A DNA stretch of 64,000 bases from Levilactobacillus tongjiangensis (GTDB lineage: Bacteria; Bacillota; Bacilli; Lactobacillales; Lactobacillaceae): positions 62,001 to 126,000 of the forward strand of contig NZ_RHNY01000006.1 in NCBI RefSeq assembly GCF_003946345.1, given 5' to 3'. Made by a program: the position numbers and the translations under genes. Within the stretch, counting starts at the first letter, position 1. Each line of letters starts with the position of its first letter. The notes beneath the pieces are model-generated. The model worked only from the letters and a program-made list of their open reading frames with translations. It searched no databases and was not told the DNA's origin. This document shows, piece after piece, positions 54,505-63,023 of the stretch.

Positions 54505-55449
54505 ATGCGAGCAATTGTGATTGATAAGCCGGGTGACACGAGCGTTTTGAAGATGGTGGACCGGCCAATTCCCCGGGCCGATGCGACGCATTCAGTCATG
54601 CGGATTCATGCGTTTGGCGTGCACCGTTATGAAGTGTTGACGCGGGCCGGAGGGTCCCCCGCAGTCAAGTTCCCTCGTGTGATTGGGGTCGAAGCGGTTG
54701 GTGAAGTGACTGAGCCCGCTACGAACAGCCAGTTAAAGGTTGGTCAGAAGGTCATGACGATGATGGGTGGCTTTGGCCGCGAAGTCGACGGGAGTTACCA
54801 AGAGTTTGCGCTGGTCGCTGATGAAAATCTGTATCCGGTAGACTATGACGGCGATTGGATCACGTTGGCCCAGTATCCCGAAAACTTTTACACGGCCATT
54901 GGTGCCCTGAAGTCGCTCTCACTGACGGCGGGCCAAACGTTGCTGGTCCGTGGCGGTACTAGTGCCGTGGGGCTAGCTGCCATTAAACTGGCTAAAGCGT
55001 TTGGCCTGAAAGTAACCGCCACCACGCGGCGGAAGGCCATGTTGTCTGAACTGATTGAAAATGGGGCGGACGATGCTGTCTTGGATACCGACAACAGTTT
55101 AGTGACCGACCAGAGTTTTGACGGGATCATCGACATGGTGGGCACCGTCACTCTGGCCAATTCCGTTACACACTTGAACCAGGGCGGTGCGGTCTGCCTA
55201 ATTGGGTTGTTGGCCGGTGAGTGGATCGTAGAGAACTTCAACCCATTCATCCTAGCGGGCAAGTCACTCACGGTGTTTGACACCACCGACGTTCAACAGG
55301 ATCTGGTGGACGAGATTTTTAAATTGATCAAGGCGAATGACTTACAGATTCCAATTGCCAAGGTCTTCAAACTGGCCGACATTCAGGCTGCTCACAAATA
55401 CGTGATGGAAAGCCGGGAGTTGGGGCAGGTTATCGTTGATAACGACTAA
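54505..55449 (+). CDS. Zinc-independent MDR-type quinone/alkene oxidoreductase
   Basis: 314 residues from the ATG at 54505 (GGAGG 8 nt upstream). Medium-chain dehydrogenase fold: a GroES-like part, then the NADPH loop RGGTSAVGLAAIKLAK (about 150-165). The Cys/His zinc ligands of alcohol dehydrogenases are absent, as in quinone oxidoreductases. It probably reduces a quinone or reactive carbonyl, and is likely induced through the divergent MerR regulator. Confidence 0.88.
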   Translation: MRAIVIDKPGDTSVLKMVDRPIPRADATHSVMRIHAFGVHRYEVLTRAGGSPAVKFPRVIGVEAVGEVTEPATNSQLKVGQKVMTMMGGFGREVDGSYQEFALVADENLYPVDYDGDWITLAQYPENFYTAIGALKSLSLTAGQTLLVRGGTSAVGLAAIKLAKAFGLKVTATTRRKAMLSELIENGADDAVLDTDNSLVTDQSFDGIIDMVGTVTLANSVTHLNQGGAVCLIGLLAGEWIVENFNPFILAGKSLTVFDTTDVQQDLVDEIFKLIKANDLQIPIAKVFKLADIQAAHKYVMESRELGQVIVDND

Positions 55450-55537
55450 GACGACTTAACGGTTATAGTGAAGTAAAGAGCGTCAAATTAACTGCCTGCT
55501 GGCGTACGTTTCAGGAATGTCAGCTGAGCAGTAAGCA

Positions 55538-55569
55538 AAGGACTGGGAGAATCTTCCAGTCCTTTTTTA
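55538..55569 (+). terminator. Terminator of the oxidoreductase gene
   Basis: AAAGGACTGG pairs with CCAGTCCTTT around GAGAATCTT, followed by TTTT. Confidence 0.85.
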
Positions 55570-55681
55570 GTGCCAACTTTTTAAGGTGACTGTTCCAAGG
55601 CAATGTTAGCACTGAGCCACACCGTTACGGCGTAGTAAAATCAGAGTTAAGCTTAGTGATGGCTTGAAGGGGAGTCCTAGC

Positions 55682-55848
55682 GTGGTTGATAAGCGGAGAC
55701 TTAAATACTTTATGAGCGGTTTGATGATACTGGTGGTAGGGTTGGCTTGACGAGAATTATGACGGGCGAGCTGCATCTAAAGGATGTTTTGTTATTTGCC
55801 GTGCTTATCGCAGGACTGCGAAAGCCTTCAGCTAACCAGGGGTCCTAG
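55682..55848 (+). pseudogene. Possible frameshifted small two-helix membrane protein gene
   Basis: GTG at 55682 behind AAGGGGAG gives VDKRRLKYFMSGLMILVVGL then a stop at 55748-55750. Shifted by one frame, the next 90 bases (55759-55848) read MTGELHLKDVLLFAVLIAGL then RKPSANQGS and a stop. Joined, they make a plausible small protein with two membrane helices, so a frameshift is likely. Alternatively the 22-residue peptide is a real small membrane peptide. Confidence 0.3.
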
Positions 55849-55899
55849 GTCGGATTTCAACCGCGTTTAGAGTGGTAATTGATTGTGAATGTAATAAGG

Positions 55900-55942
55900 C
55901 GGGTCTGTAAGATTGTGTCTGGATGACAATCTTACGGACCCG
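55900..55942. other. Long perfect hairpin without T-run
   Basis: CGGGTCTGTAAGATTGT pairs with ACAATCTTACGGACCCG (17 bp, one G-U) around a 9-nt loop. Neither strand has a following T-run, so it is not an obvious terminator. It ends 18 bp before a strong promoter. Confidence 0.6.
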
Positions 55943-55959
55943 TTGGCAGTTGCTAAGTA

Positions 55960-55988
55960 TTGTAATCTAAATATTTTCTCACTATAAT
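55960..55988 (+). promoter_or_regulatory. Promoter of the secreted-protein gene
   Basis: TTGTAA (55960-55965) and a perfect TATAAT (55983-55988), spacer 17 nt. Confidence 0.75.
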
Positions 55989-56024
55989 GGTACTTATCCT
56001 ACATAAAGAAAAGAGTGAATTATT

Positions 56025-57014
56025 TTGAAGTCTAAAGCTGCAAAGTTGGCCATCGTAGCGACCTTAAGCCTAGGTCTCGGAATTAGTGTTTTAAGTGATC
56101 CAATTACATATGATGGTACTAACGTGACCGTCGCACAAGCCAGCAAGAAGAATAAAGTTCTTCGCTATAAGAAGTTAGCTAAGAAGGCTGTTCATGTTTC
56201 TAAAGGAAATATGTATTCATCAGCTAAGCTCAGTAAGATTTCTCACAAGGCTAAGAATTATAAGCACACCACCTTTTATCGGACTAAGCAAGCTAAGGTT
56301 GTTAAGGCTAATAAGAAGACTGCTGTTTATAACTATATCAAATCAAGCAATGGTAAGACGAAGGGCTGGATTTGGCATGGTTATGTGAAGAATGGCAAGG
56401 CTCCAAAGGCTAAGACGAAGACGAACAAGGCTGTAGCCACAAGTGCTAAGTCTAAGTTAAGCTCATCTGTGAGCTCAAGCAATAAGATTAGTAAGAGCAA
56501 GTTGAAGAGCATGAGTAAAGGCTTTGAAACAGGACACAATATTAAGACTATGAATGATTGGTTAATAAAACCTGGTAAAAAAGGTTCCGGTTCTTTAACG
56601 AACTCTAAGGGATACCTAATCCCGGCTAAAGGCACTAAGCTCAATATGTTAGATGACACATCATATGTCGCAACTTTAAGTAACGGACATCGCTTATCAG
56701 GAATGACAAGTCATCCTAAATACGCGCTTGAAGTTATGCCTGGAATGCATTCCAATAGCGAAACGTTTACTAATAAGTCTAAGCACTGGAAGCTTTATTT
56801 TATCAGTGGTAATGGCGAAAACGGCAAAAAACTTGAAGCGGAACCACATGCGGGGTATAAGCCTATTAGCCACATGAATCCACAACTTCAAAATGGATTT
56901 GGGCAACTTGGGATCAATATTAATTCAGATCCAGATTCTGTTCTTTACAATTGGGCAAATAAGACTCTTTTAATTAATAAGGTAGCAGCTGAAAGTGGTT
57001 TATTCTTTAAGTAG
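56025..57014 (+). CDS. Secreted GW-like surface protein, AT-rich
   Basis: 329 residues. Signal peptide in the first 40 residues (core about 8-24, likely cut after AQA). Lys-rich mature domain with NYIKSSNGKTKGWIWHGYVK (about 104-123), the block shared with the protein at 27069; a Ser/Lys linker (about 135-170); then a C-terminal domain I cannot assign. The start is TTG at 56025 with AAAAGAG upstream. Codon use favours AT far more than neighbours (AAG/AAT/TCT-rich), suggesting separate origin. Confidence 0.75.
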   Translation: MKSKAAKLAIVATLSLGLGISVLSDPITYDGTNVTVAQASKKNKVLRYKKLAKKAVHVSKGNMYSSAKLSKISHKAKNYKHTTFYRTKQAKVVKANKKTAVYNYIKSSNGKTKGWIWHGYVKNGKAPKAKTKTNKAVATSAKSKLSSSVSSSNKISKSKLKSMSKGFETGHNIKTMNDWLIKPGKKGSGSLTNSKGYLIPAKGTKLNMLDDTSYVATLSNGHRLSGMTSHPKYALEVMPGMHSNSETFTNKSKHWKLYFISGNGENGKKLEAEPHAGYKPISHMNPQLQNGFGQLGININSDPDSVLYNWANKTLLINKVAAESGLFFK

Positions 57015-57174
57015 TATTTATAAAAACATGATATTTATTTCGTGTCTTTTTTTGTTATACGTAATATAATCGCTGACATATTATTTGATACTCCATTATC
57101 ATTTTTAATTGTAGGCGTTACCTTTTATGTGACAAATTCACAATTAAAGTGCAACAACAGATATTTCAGACCAT

Positions 57175-57223
57175 AAAAAACTCCCGTAAATCTACGCGCT
57201 AAGCGCAAGACTTACGGGAGTTT
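57175..57223. terminator. Bidirectional terminator shared with pbp1A
   Basis: AAAAACTCCCGTAA pairs with TTACGGGAGTTTTT, with GCGC-TAA-GCGC at the tip. It serves the minus-strand pbp1A and possibly the + strand gene. Confidence 0.9.
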
Positions 57224-57239
57224 TTAGCATCCCCAGAGA

Positions 57240-59570
57240 TTAATCATCCGTGTCTGCTGTTGAATTCGTATGTTTATCGGTAGACGTTGCGGTGCTGCCT
57301 GCCGAGGAAGTGGTGGTTGAATCCGTGTTGTCATCATCGCCACCGTCACCGCCACCAGGTTTTTGCTCCGTGGTGCTGGAGGATTCCTTACTGGTGCTGG
57401 ACTCAGTGGTCGTGGTGTTGGTCTTAGACGAGCTGTTGTTCGTCGTGGCCTGACCGTTACTACTGTAAGCAGAGGAACTCGTGGTGTTGGTTGACCCGTA
57501 CTGACTAGTTGCTGTCGTATCGGAAACCGTGCCAGCGTGACCCGTTACGTAGTACTCCGTCTTGTTACCTTGCGACGTAGCGGTCACGGTGCCTGGTGCC
57601 GTCCAATCGGTGTTCGTAGACTTAGAAGCCAAGTAACTCATTTCATACTTATAAATCTGTTGAGCAATTTCCGTTTGCGACTCACTGACGTAGTGGCCCG
57701 TCTGGAATTGCTTATCATACCCGGTCCAAACAGAGACGGCGTAGTTCTTGGTGTAACCCGTGAACCAGGAGTCCATCGTTGCGCCATCTGGCACTTGATC
57801 GGCGTAGTCGTCAGGGTAGGAGTCCGTCCCGGTCTTACCAGCTTGGTAGAGACCAGAGATGGCAGCGGAACGTCCGGAACCATTGTCGTTCGTGATAACG
57901 TCCTTCATCATATCCGTCAACATGAACGCCGTCGCGGTGGACATGGCCCGTTTACCAGTGGAGGCGTAGTTGTGGGCTTTACCATCTTGCGTGACGACCT
58001 TGGAGACCAGGCAAGGTTTGTAGTACGTCCCACCGTTTGCGAAGGCGGCGTAGGCCGCAGCTTCTTGTTCGGATGAGATGTAAAGACCAATCCCGTTTTG
58101 TAGGGTCAACGGCTTGTCGAACGTCATTCCCAAGCCCTTCAGGAAGGTGGTTGCCTTCTTGATGCCGACATTTTGTAACGTCCGCACGGCGGGGATGTTC
58201 CGTGACTCGTAGAGGGCCTTACGCATGGTGATGGTTCCTTGATACTGTCGGTCCCAGTCGTAAAGGTTCTTGGTCGTGCCAGGGTACGTAAACGCCGTAT
58301 CCTTGACTGGTTCGTAGGTTGGATAATACAGATAGTCAATGGCCGGACCGTAATCCATCAGTGGCTTGGCCGTTGAGGCACTGGATCGGTCGGTTTGCAC
58401 GGCCCGGTTGAGACCAAAGGTGACGTTGCCAGTCTTCCGGCCACCGATCATGGCCACAACTTTCCCGTTGTTCGGGTTAACGATCGTTGAGCCAACCTGG
58501 AACTTGCTGGAAGGGAAGGAGACGTAGCTGTTACCATTGACGATATCATAGAGTTTCTTCTGAGCACCCATATCCAAGTTGGTATGCACCTTCAGGCCAC
58601 CAGTCGTCGTGTTGTAACCCTTTTTCTTCAATTCAGCGTAGACCTGTTTGAGGTAAGCGTCGATGACCTTAGTGGTCTTAGGGTCGTTGCTGGTGGTCGT
58701 CTGATGGTTCTTGACCAGCCCAGTGGTGATACTGGTTGCTTCAGCCTGCTTCGCCTGAGCGGACGTGATGGCATTGTTCGAAGCCATGGCTTCCAAGACC
58801 AGGTCACGCCGCTTCTTAGCGAGCGCTGGATAACTGGTTGGATCATAGTTGGTTGGCGATTGTGGCATCCCAGCCAAGAGGGCCAACTGGGCGAGATCCA
58901 GGCTCTTAAGCGTCTTGCCGTAGTAGTACTGTGCGGCAGTCTGCATCCCATAGACCCCGTTACCCATGTAGACCTTGTTCACGTAATACTCGAGAATTTG
59001 GTCCTTGGAGTAATCGTGGTCGACCTTCAAGGCTAACCAGGCTTCCTGGGCCTTACGCTTAAGCGTTCGGTCGGAGGCGTTGGTGGAGAAGACGGACAGC
59101 TTGACCAGCTGTTGCGTCAAGGTACTCCCACCTTGCATCCCCAGTGAGGAGCCGGTGACGTTTGCAAACGCCGCTCCCATGATCCGGATGGGGTCGACCC
59201 CGTTGTTTTTGTAGAAGCGTCGGTCTTCAGTGGAAACGACCGCGCTCTTCAACGTGGCGGGGATGTTTGGCGATTTCACGTAGTTTCGGTTCTGTGCCCC
59301 GAGTCGTGAAATGACCTTGCCGTTGGCGTCGTAGACCCGTGTCGAGGTATCACTCGACAGGGCACCTTCTGTGACCTTAGGGGCGCTTTGCGCGTAGTAA
59401 AAGAACAGGCCGGCGCCGGCGAGAATTCCCAGAACACCAATGGCAACGATGATGAACAAAATGCGACGGAATAACCGCCACCCGTTGTGCGGGCGTTTGG
59501 GGCCGGCGCCCTGGGTGCGCTCATTATTGCGGCTCATCCGGGTCTCCGACGATGAATTGTTACTAGACAT
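57240..59570 (-). CDS. pbpA: Class A penicillin-binding protein 1A
   Basis: 776 residues. A short basic cytoplasmic tail, a membrane helix (about 37-60), the GT51 glycosyltransferase domain with the catalytic Glu115 in STEDRRFY and GGSTLTQQLVK, then the transpeptidase domain with STAK (Ser399), SRN and KTGT near 578. A tail of about 110 residues, rich in Ser, Thr, Gly and Asp, ends the protein (TNTTSSSAYSSNG, GGGDGGDDD). It builds and crosslinks peptidoglycan. It follows recU by 45 bp; recU-ponA is the conserved Firmicute pair. Confidence 0.96.
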   Translation of the reverse strand: MSSNNSSSETRMSRNNERTQGAGPKRPHNGWRLFRRILFIIVAIGVLGILAGAGLFFYYAQSAPKVTEGALSSDTSTRVYDANGKVISRLGAQNRNYVKSPNIPATLKSAVVSTEDRRFYKNNGVDPIRIMGAAFANVTGSSLGMQGGSTLTQQLVKLSVFSTNASDRTLKRKAQEAWLALKVDHDYSKDQILEYYVNKVYMGNGVYGMQTAAQYYYGKTLKSLDLAQLALLAGMPQSPTNYDPTSYPALAKKRRDLVLEAMASNNAITSAQAKQAEATSITTGLVKNHQTTTSNDPKTTKVIDAYLKQVYAELKKKGYNTTTGGLKVHTNLDMGAQKKLYDIVNGNSYVSFPSSKFQVGSTIVNPNNGKVVAMIGGRKTGNVTFGLNRAVQTDRSSASTAKPLMDYGPAIDYLYYPTYEPVKDTAFTYPGTTKNLYDWDRQYQGTITMRKALYESRNIPAVRTLQNVGIKKATTFLKGLGMTFDKPLTLQNGIGLYISSEQEAAAYAAFANGGTYYKPCLVSKVVTQDGKAHNYASTGKRAMSTATAFMLTDMMKDVITNDNGSGRSAAISGLYQAGKTGTDSYPDDYADQVPDGATMDSWFTGYTKNYAVSVWTGYDKQFQTGHYVSESQTEIAQQIYKYEMSYLASKSTNTDWTAPGTVTATSQGNKTEYYVTGHAGTVSDTTATSQYGSTNTTSSSAYSSNGQATTNNSSSKTNTTTTESSTSKESSSTTEQKPGGGDGGDDDNTDSTTTSSAGSTATSTDKHTNSTADTDD

Positions 59571-59615
59571 GTTAATCTCCTTTGCGTTTAAACGTGTTCA
59601 CTTCTGGTGTTTCTA

Positions 59616-60221
59616 CTATAGAAGCTGATCCACGGCTTTGAGATAGGGAACAGGTAACTGGAGTTCTGGCGTAATCAGGATGCCTTGCTCAGCAATGTCT
59701 GCGTAAGGGACTGATTTACGGCCACCGGTCTCCTGAGCATCCCAACAAGCAAACAGCTTGGCCGCAGGGTACAGGTAGATCTCTTGGCGGGTAACGAATT
59801 TAATAATAGCAAAGCAAATACCGCCCTGAGTCATACAAGCACGCATGTGATCAATCTGATGTTGATGGAAGTTTTTCAAGGGAAACGACGACTTGTTGCG
59901 AGTTTCCTTGGCATCAAAGTCCAGGTAATGGCCCTGATAAACGCCGTTGTAGTCGGTCGTGGAGGCCGTACTGAAGTAAGCCTCTTTGATGACTGCGGCA
60001 CTGCGTTTAGGGTAATCGACCTTGACGATGCGAATGGGCGTTGGTTTCTTGTGAACGACAGCCAGTCCGTGTAACTCATAGTAGGTATTGGACTCGTTGA
60101 GTTCCTCTTCCAACGTCATTCCCCGTTTACCATAGTCGGTGGTGTAGGTGCTGGGGAAACGCCGTCCAGTTGACGTTGCAGGTGCTCGGTAGGCATTCCC
60201 ATTGGGATACCGAATGGTCAT
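59616..60221 (-). CDS. recU: Holliday junction resolvase RecU
   Basis: 201 residues from the ATG at 60221 (MTIRYPNGNAY, with GAGGAA upstream). Nuclease residues are visible in GMTLEEELNESN (about 34-45), VDYPKR and DFDAKETRNKSSFPLKNFH. It cuts Holliday junctions and modulates RecA. An upstream in-frame start at 60242 adds seven residues overlapping the ribosome site and is less likely. Confidence 0.95.
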   Translation of the reverse strand: MTIRYPNGNAYRAPATSTGRRFPSTYTTDYGKRGMTLEEELNESNTYYELHGLAVVHKKPTPIRIVKVDYPKRSAAVIKEAYFSTASTTDYNGVYQGHYLDFDAKETRNKSSFPLKNFHQHQIDHMRACMTQGGICFAIIKFVTRQEIYLYPAAKLFACWDAQETGGRKSVPYADIAEQGILITPELQLPVPYLKAVDQLL

Positions 60222-60412
60222 TGATTCCTCACGCTCCTTCACTTGAAAACCGAAGCTTCCAGTTTATGACCTAGTTATTGACATTATACCAAGGTGACCG
60301 CGAAATAAAAACTCCTAAAGCCACTTGAAGCCCGTGATTCCCCGAATTTAAACGTAACTTAACTTGAGGACACCTTGGCTTTGGCTGTGGCAGAGAAACT
60401 AAAATGTCCGCG

Positions 60413-60589
60413 CTCCGGCGGCCAGGGCTGGTGCCTGCTGTGGGGACGCTTCAGCCAAAAGGCGGGCTTCTCGCTCGCTTTGAAGCCACGAAAACCGCGT
60501 GTCTTCAAAGGCGCCCACGGCCTAGGCCAGCCTAGAACGCTAGCCAATGCCGTTTTCACAGCTGGCGCCAGCCCTGGCCACCTCCGGCT
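60413..60589 (+). repeat. PIR element 14 (forward copy, best-formed)
   Basis: The clearest copy. The closing stem GGCCAGGGCTGGTGCC then T then GCTGTG pairs with CACAGC then T then GGCGCCAGCCCTGGCC, about 22 paired bases with one wobble and one mismatch. The signature GTGGGGACGCTTCAGCC follows. The middle hairpin TTTGAAGCCACG...CGTGTCTTCAAA and the right hairpin GGCCTAGGCC/CTAG-GCTAGCC complete a cloverleaf-like outline. Ends CTCCGG on the left, CCTCCGGC on the right. Confidence 0.9.
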
Positions 60590-60870
60590 TTGATTAGATG
60601 ATTGTTTGACGGTGGATGTGTCTGCAAGGGAAGTAGCGATTTAGGTTGGCCACCCAAGTACGATATCGATTTTTTTAATGAGTTGGGAGGTAGTCAAGTA
60701 GTCTTCAATGAAGCAATCATTGTGTAGATAGTTGTCTAAAGGTTGAAAATTAAATTGATGGTACTCTGATGGCTAAGGTTTTCGTCGACTTTGCTTATGT
60801 TTTAGCTAAAGGCTGAAAGCACTGAAACGCCCACTACGCCTGATACAACAAGGATTATCAGACATAGTGG
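60590..60870. other. Spacer between PIR elements 14 and 15
   Basis: No gene. GGCTGAAAGCACTGAAACGC near 60810 and CTGATACAACAA at 60841 repeat the stretch at 7314-7351 between elements 3 and 4. Confidence 0.5.
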
Positions 60871-61050
60871 GGAATTTCCGCCTTACCGTTCGCCAAATTT
60901 GGACTGGAATGTGGTGGGAAGGACGGGACAAGCCAAAGGGCGGTCTTGTCCCTCACTTGAAGTCGCAAAGCAAGTCTTCAGGTCGCCATTTTTAAGTAAA
61001 TCACTCGAAAATCCCACGGCTGAGTCTAAATTTGATTCACTCACGGCTAC
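60871..61050 (+). repeat. PIR element 15 (nested, different arms)
   Basis: Outer arms AAATTTGGACT and AGTCTAAATTT. Inside are a perfect GGGACAAG/CTTGTCCC hairpin (with GCCAAAGGGCGG in its loop, as in forward copies) and an ACTTGAAG...CTTCAGGT hairpin. The flank CTAGTGGCGTGCCAA follows; the same outer sequences at 860-910 surround almost nothing, so that locus has lost the body. Confidence 0.75.
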
Positions 61051-61118
61051 CTAGTGGCGTGCCAACAATATTGAGTAATTGCTGTCATTCAGGTATTTAA
61101 GCTAGCTAACCTGTTTAA

Positions 61119-61260
61119 CCGGAGGCAGTCAGAGGTGAAGCTAGTTGTGTCGACGGTGTTTGGAGACTGGTGGTTTTTCCAGGCTTCAAACCGAGCCGCA
61201 GGACCGCTTTTCAGGCCATAGGCGTTCCCCACAGCGGGCGGGATCTTTGACTGCCTCCAA
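61119..61260 (-). repeat. PIR element 16 (inverted copy)
   Basis: CCGGAGGCAGTCAGAG pairs with TCTTTGACTGCCTCC. Close to elements 2 and 4 (AGGCGTTCCCCACAGC, CAAACCGAGCCGCAGGACCG), but about 45 bp containing the right-hand hairpin are deleted near 61158. Closes the 14-15-16 cluster. Confidence 0.8.
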
Positions 61261-61400
61261 GGTGACTCACCACAGAGTTAAGTGGCACTAGCGCTGCAGA
61301 TGCTGCCACAATTGAAACGAAATAATTGCAGAATTCAAAAATTTTAACTGTGTAAGTTGCTCAGTCAGTGATTTTTCGCTAAACTAAGAAGGGTAAGGCA
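61261..61400. other. Spacer before ypsA
   Basis: About 140 AT-rich bases, no motif that I can identify apart from the ribosome site AAAGGGGG of the next gene. Confidence 0.3.
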
Positions 61401-61415
61401 AAGGGGGCTGACCAA

Positions 61416-61985
61416 GTGAGTCGGTTATGGCTAACTGGGTATCGGAGCTATGAACTGGGTGTCTTTGGTAATCAGGACCCCAAGTTGCTAGTGATTAAAG
61501 ATACACTGAAAAAGTTATTGATCAACAAGATTGAAAACGGGACGGACTGGTTAATTACCGGTGGTCAACTGGGCGTTGAACAGTGGGCGGCCGAGGTTGG
61601 CTTGGCATTGAAGCCAGATTATCCGGAGCTGCAGGTGGCCATGATGACGCCGTTTGCTGAGTTCGGGAACAATTGGAATGAAGACAACCGGGCGAAGTAT
61701 GCGCAACTGGCGAGTCGCGTTGATTTTCACCAGTCAGTCAGCGAGCAACCCTATCATGGCCCCCAACAGTTAAGAAACTATCAAGAATTTATGCTGACCC
61801 ATACGGATGAGGCAGTCATGGTTTATGATTTAGAGGTTGAAGGAAAACCTAAGTATGATCAGCAAGCCGTTGCACGGTTTCAAGAGCAGCATACTTATCC
61901 CCTGACGTTGATTGATATGGACTGGTTACAAGAAAGTGCCAACGAATATCAAGAAAATTTAAATAATGGTTCCCAATTTGAGTAA
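61416..61985 (+). CDS. ypsA: YpsA/DUF1273 family protein
   Basis: 189 residues starting SRLWLTGYRSYELGVF. The SLOG-like nucleotide-binding pattern WLITGGQLGVEQWAAEVGL is at 48-66. It is conserved next to gpsB in Firmicutes; in Bacillus YpsA influences cell division, perhaps through a nucleotide ligand. GTG start at 61416 with AAAGGGGG upstream. gpsB starts 55 bp after the stop. Confidence 0.92.
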   Translation: MSRLWLTGYRSYELGVFGNQDPKLLVIKDTLKKLLINKIENGTDWLITGGQLGVEQWAAEVGLALKPDYPELQVAMMTPFAEFGNNWNEDNRAKYAQLASRVDFHQSVSEQPYHGPQQLRNYQEFMLTHTDEAVMVYDLEVEGKPKYDQQAVARFQEQHTYPLTLIDMDWLQESANEYQENLNNGSQFE

Positions 61986-62040
61986 AAACTGGTATGATTA
62001 ATCTTGCCGGTTTGATTAGGATAACGAGGTGTAATGATCA

Positions 62041-62394
62041 ATGGAAAACGTTAATTTCACTCCCAAGGAAATTTTGCAAAAGCAATTCCGTCAAAAGATG
62101 CGTGGTTACGATCCAGACGACGTTGACAGTTTCTTAGACAACGTCATCAAGGACTACGATACTTTTGTTAAGGAGAATCAACGGCTTCAAGACGAAAACG
62201 AACGGTTGTTGGCCAAGGTCGACGAACTCACGAAGCAAGTGCAAGTGGGCGGAAGTCAGCCACAAGCTGCTACAACCAGCCAACCAACTTCAAGTGTCAC
62301 GAACATGGACATCTTGAAGCGGTTATCCAACCTGGAACGGCACGTCTTCGGTTCACAATTAGATAATGATCCAAACGAGTCACATCGTTTGTAG
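62041..62394 (+). CDS. gpsB: Cell division protein GpsB
   Basis: 117 residues. The DivIVA-like N-terminal domain is at 1-70 ([33 protein letters not shown]), a coiled coil, a Gln/Thr/Ser linker (about 72-90) and a C-terminal oligomerisation helix with [17 protein letters not shown]. It coordinates septal and peripheral wall synthesis and binds PBP tails; PBP1A is encoded 2.5 kb away. AACGAGGTG precedes the ATG. Confidence 0.95.
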   Translation: MENVNFTPKEILQKQFRQKMRGYDPDDVDSFLDNVIKDYDTFVKENQRLQDENERLLAKVDELTKQVQVGGSQPQAATTSQPTSSVTNMDILKRLSNLERHVFGSQLDNDPNESHRL

Positions 62395-62407
62395 AATTAT
62401 ATAGACT

Positions 62408-62802
62408 GGTGTAAATCCTGAGTAATCGCGGTCGGCTTAAGTCGGCTGAGGAAAGTCCATGCTCGCACAGGCTGCGATGCCTGTAGTGTTCGTGCTCGGT
62501 GAAAAAATAAGCCGGGGGACGTTAGCAATAACGTTACGGCGGGAAAAAACGACTAAGGCTTCGGCTATGTCCTAGTATCCCTGAAAAGTGCCACAGTGAC
62601 GATACGTTTAAGGAAACTTAGACGGTGGAACGCGGTAAACCCCTCGAGCGGGCAACCCAAACTTTTGGTAGGGGCGCTTCACACATGGAATTGAACGAAG
62701 TGTGGGGGGAGAGGAAACTCTCGAGATAGATGATTACTGCCAGTCAGTCGTTTGCCTGAAACGGCTGGGTGGTACAAAACATGGCTTACAGGGATTTACA
62801 CC
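62408..62802 (+). ncRNA. rnpB: RNase P RNA, B type
   Basis: About 395 nt. The ends GGTGTAAATCC (62408-62418) and GGATTTACACC (62792-62802) form the P1 stem. Universally conserved parts are present: GAGGAAAGTCCATGCTCGCAC (J3/4-P4 side; split here as GAGGAAAGTCC then ATGCTCGCAC), GGCGGGAAAAAACG and ACAAAACATGGCTTACAGGG near the 3' end. It is the catalytic RNA for tRNA 5' processing. gpsB-rnpB-rlmL is a conserved lactobacillar order. Confidence 0.96.
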
Positions 62803-62813
62803 ATGTCAGGTTT

Positions 62814-62840
62814 GGTGGGAGCTTGCTCCCGCCTTTTTTT
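62814..62840 (+). terminator. Terminator of rnpB
   Basis: GGTGGGAGC pairs with GCTCCCGCC around TT (one G-U), then seven T. Confidence 0.85.
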
Positions 62841-63023
62841 ATAGCTATAATTGCCTTGAAAGGCGGTTGATTGGTCTGAATAAGACTAAGTAGTGTTTCT
62901 TACGTGACCGTACAAGCGGGTCAACGAGACCGGTCAACAAATTAGGAGTGTTAAGTGTTGCGGTTCTACGACGCAACTTTTAGATGAAAATGAAATGAAT
63001 AGCATCATGATTAGGAGGACGTT

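Noticed and set aside
57537-58076. 179-codon plus-strand frame inside pbp1A
   Set aside because: It lies wholly within the transpeptidase domain, where the minus-strand motifs are unmistakable.
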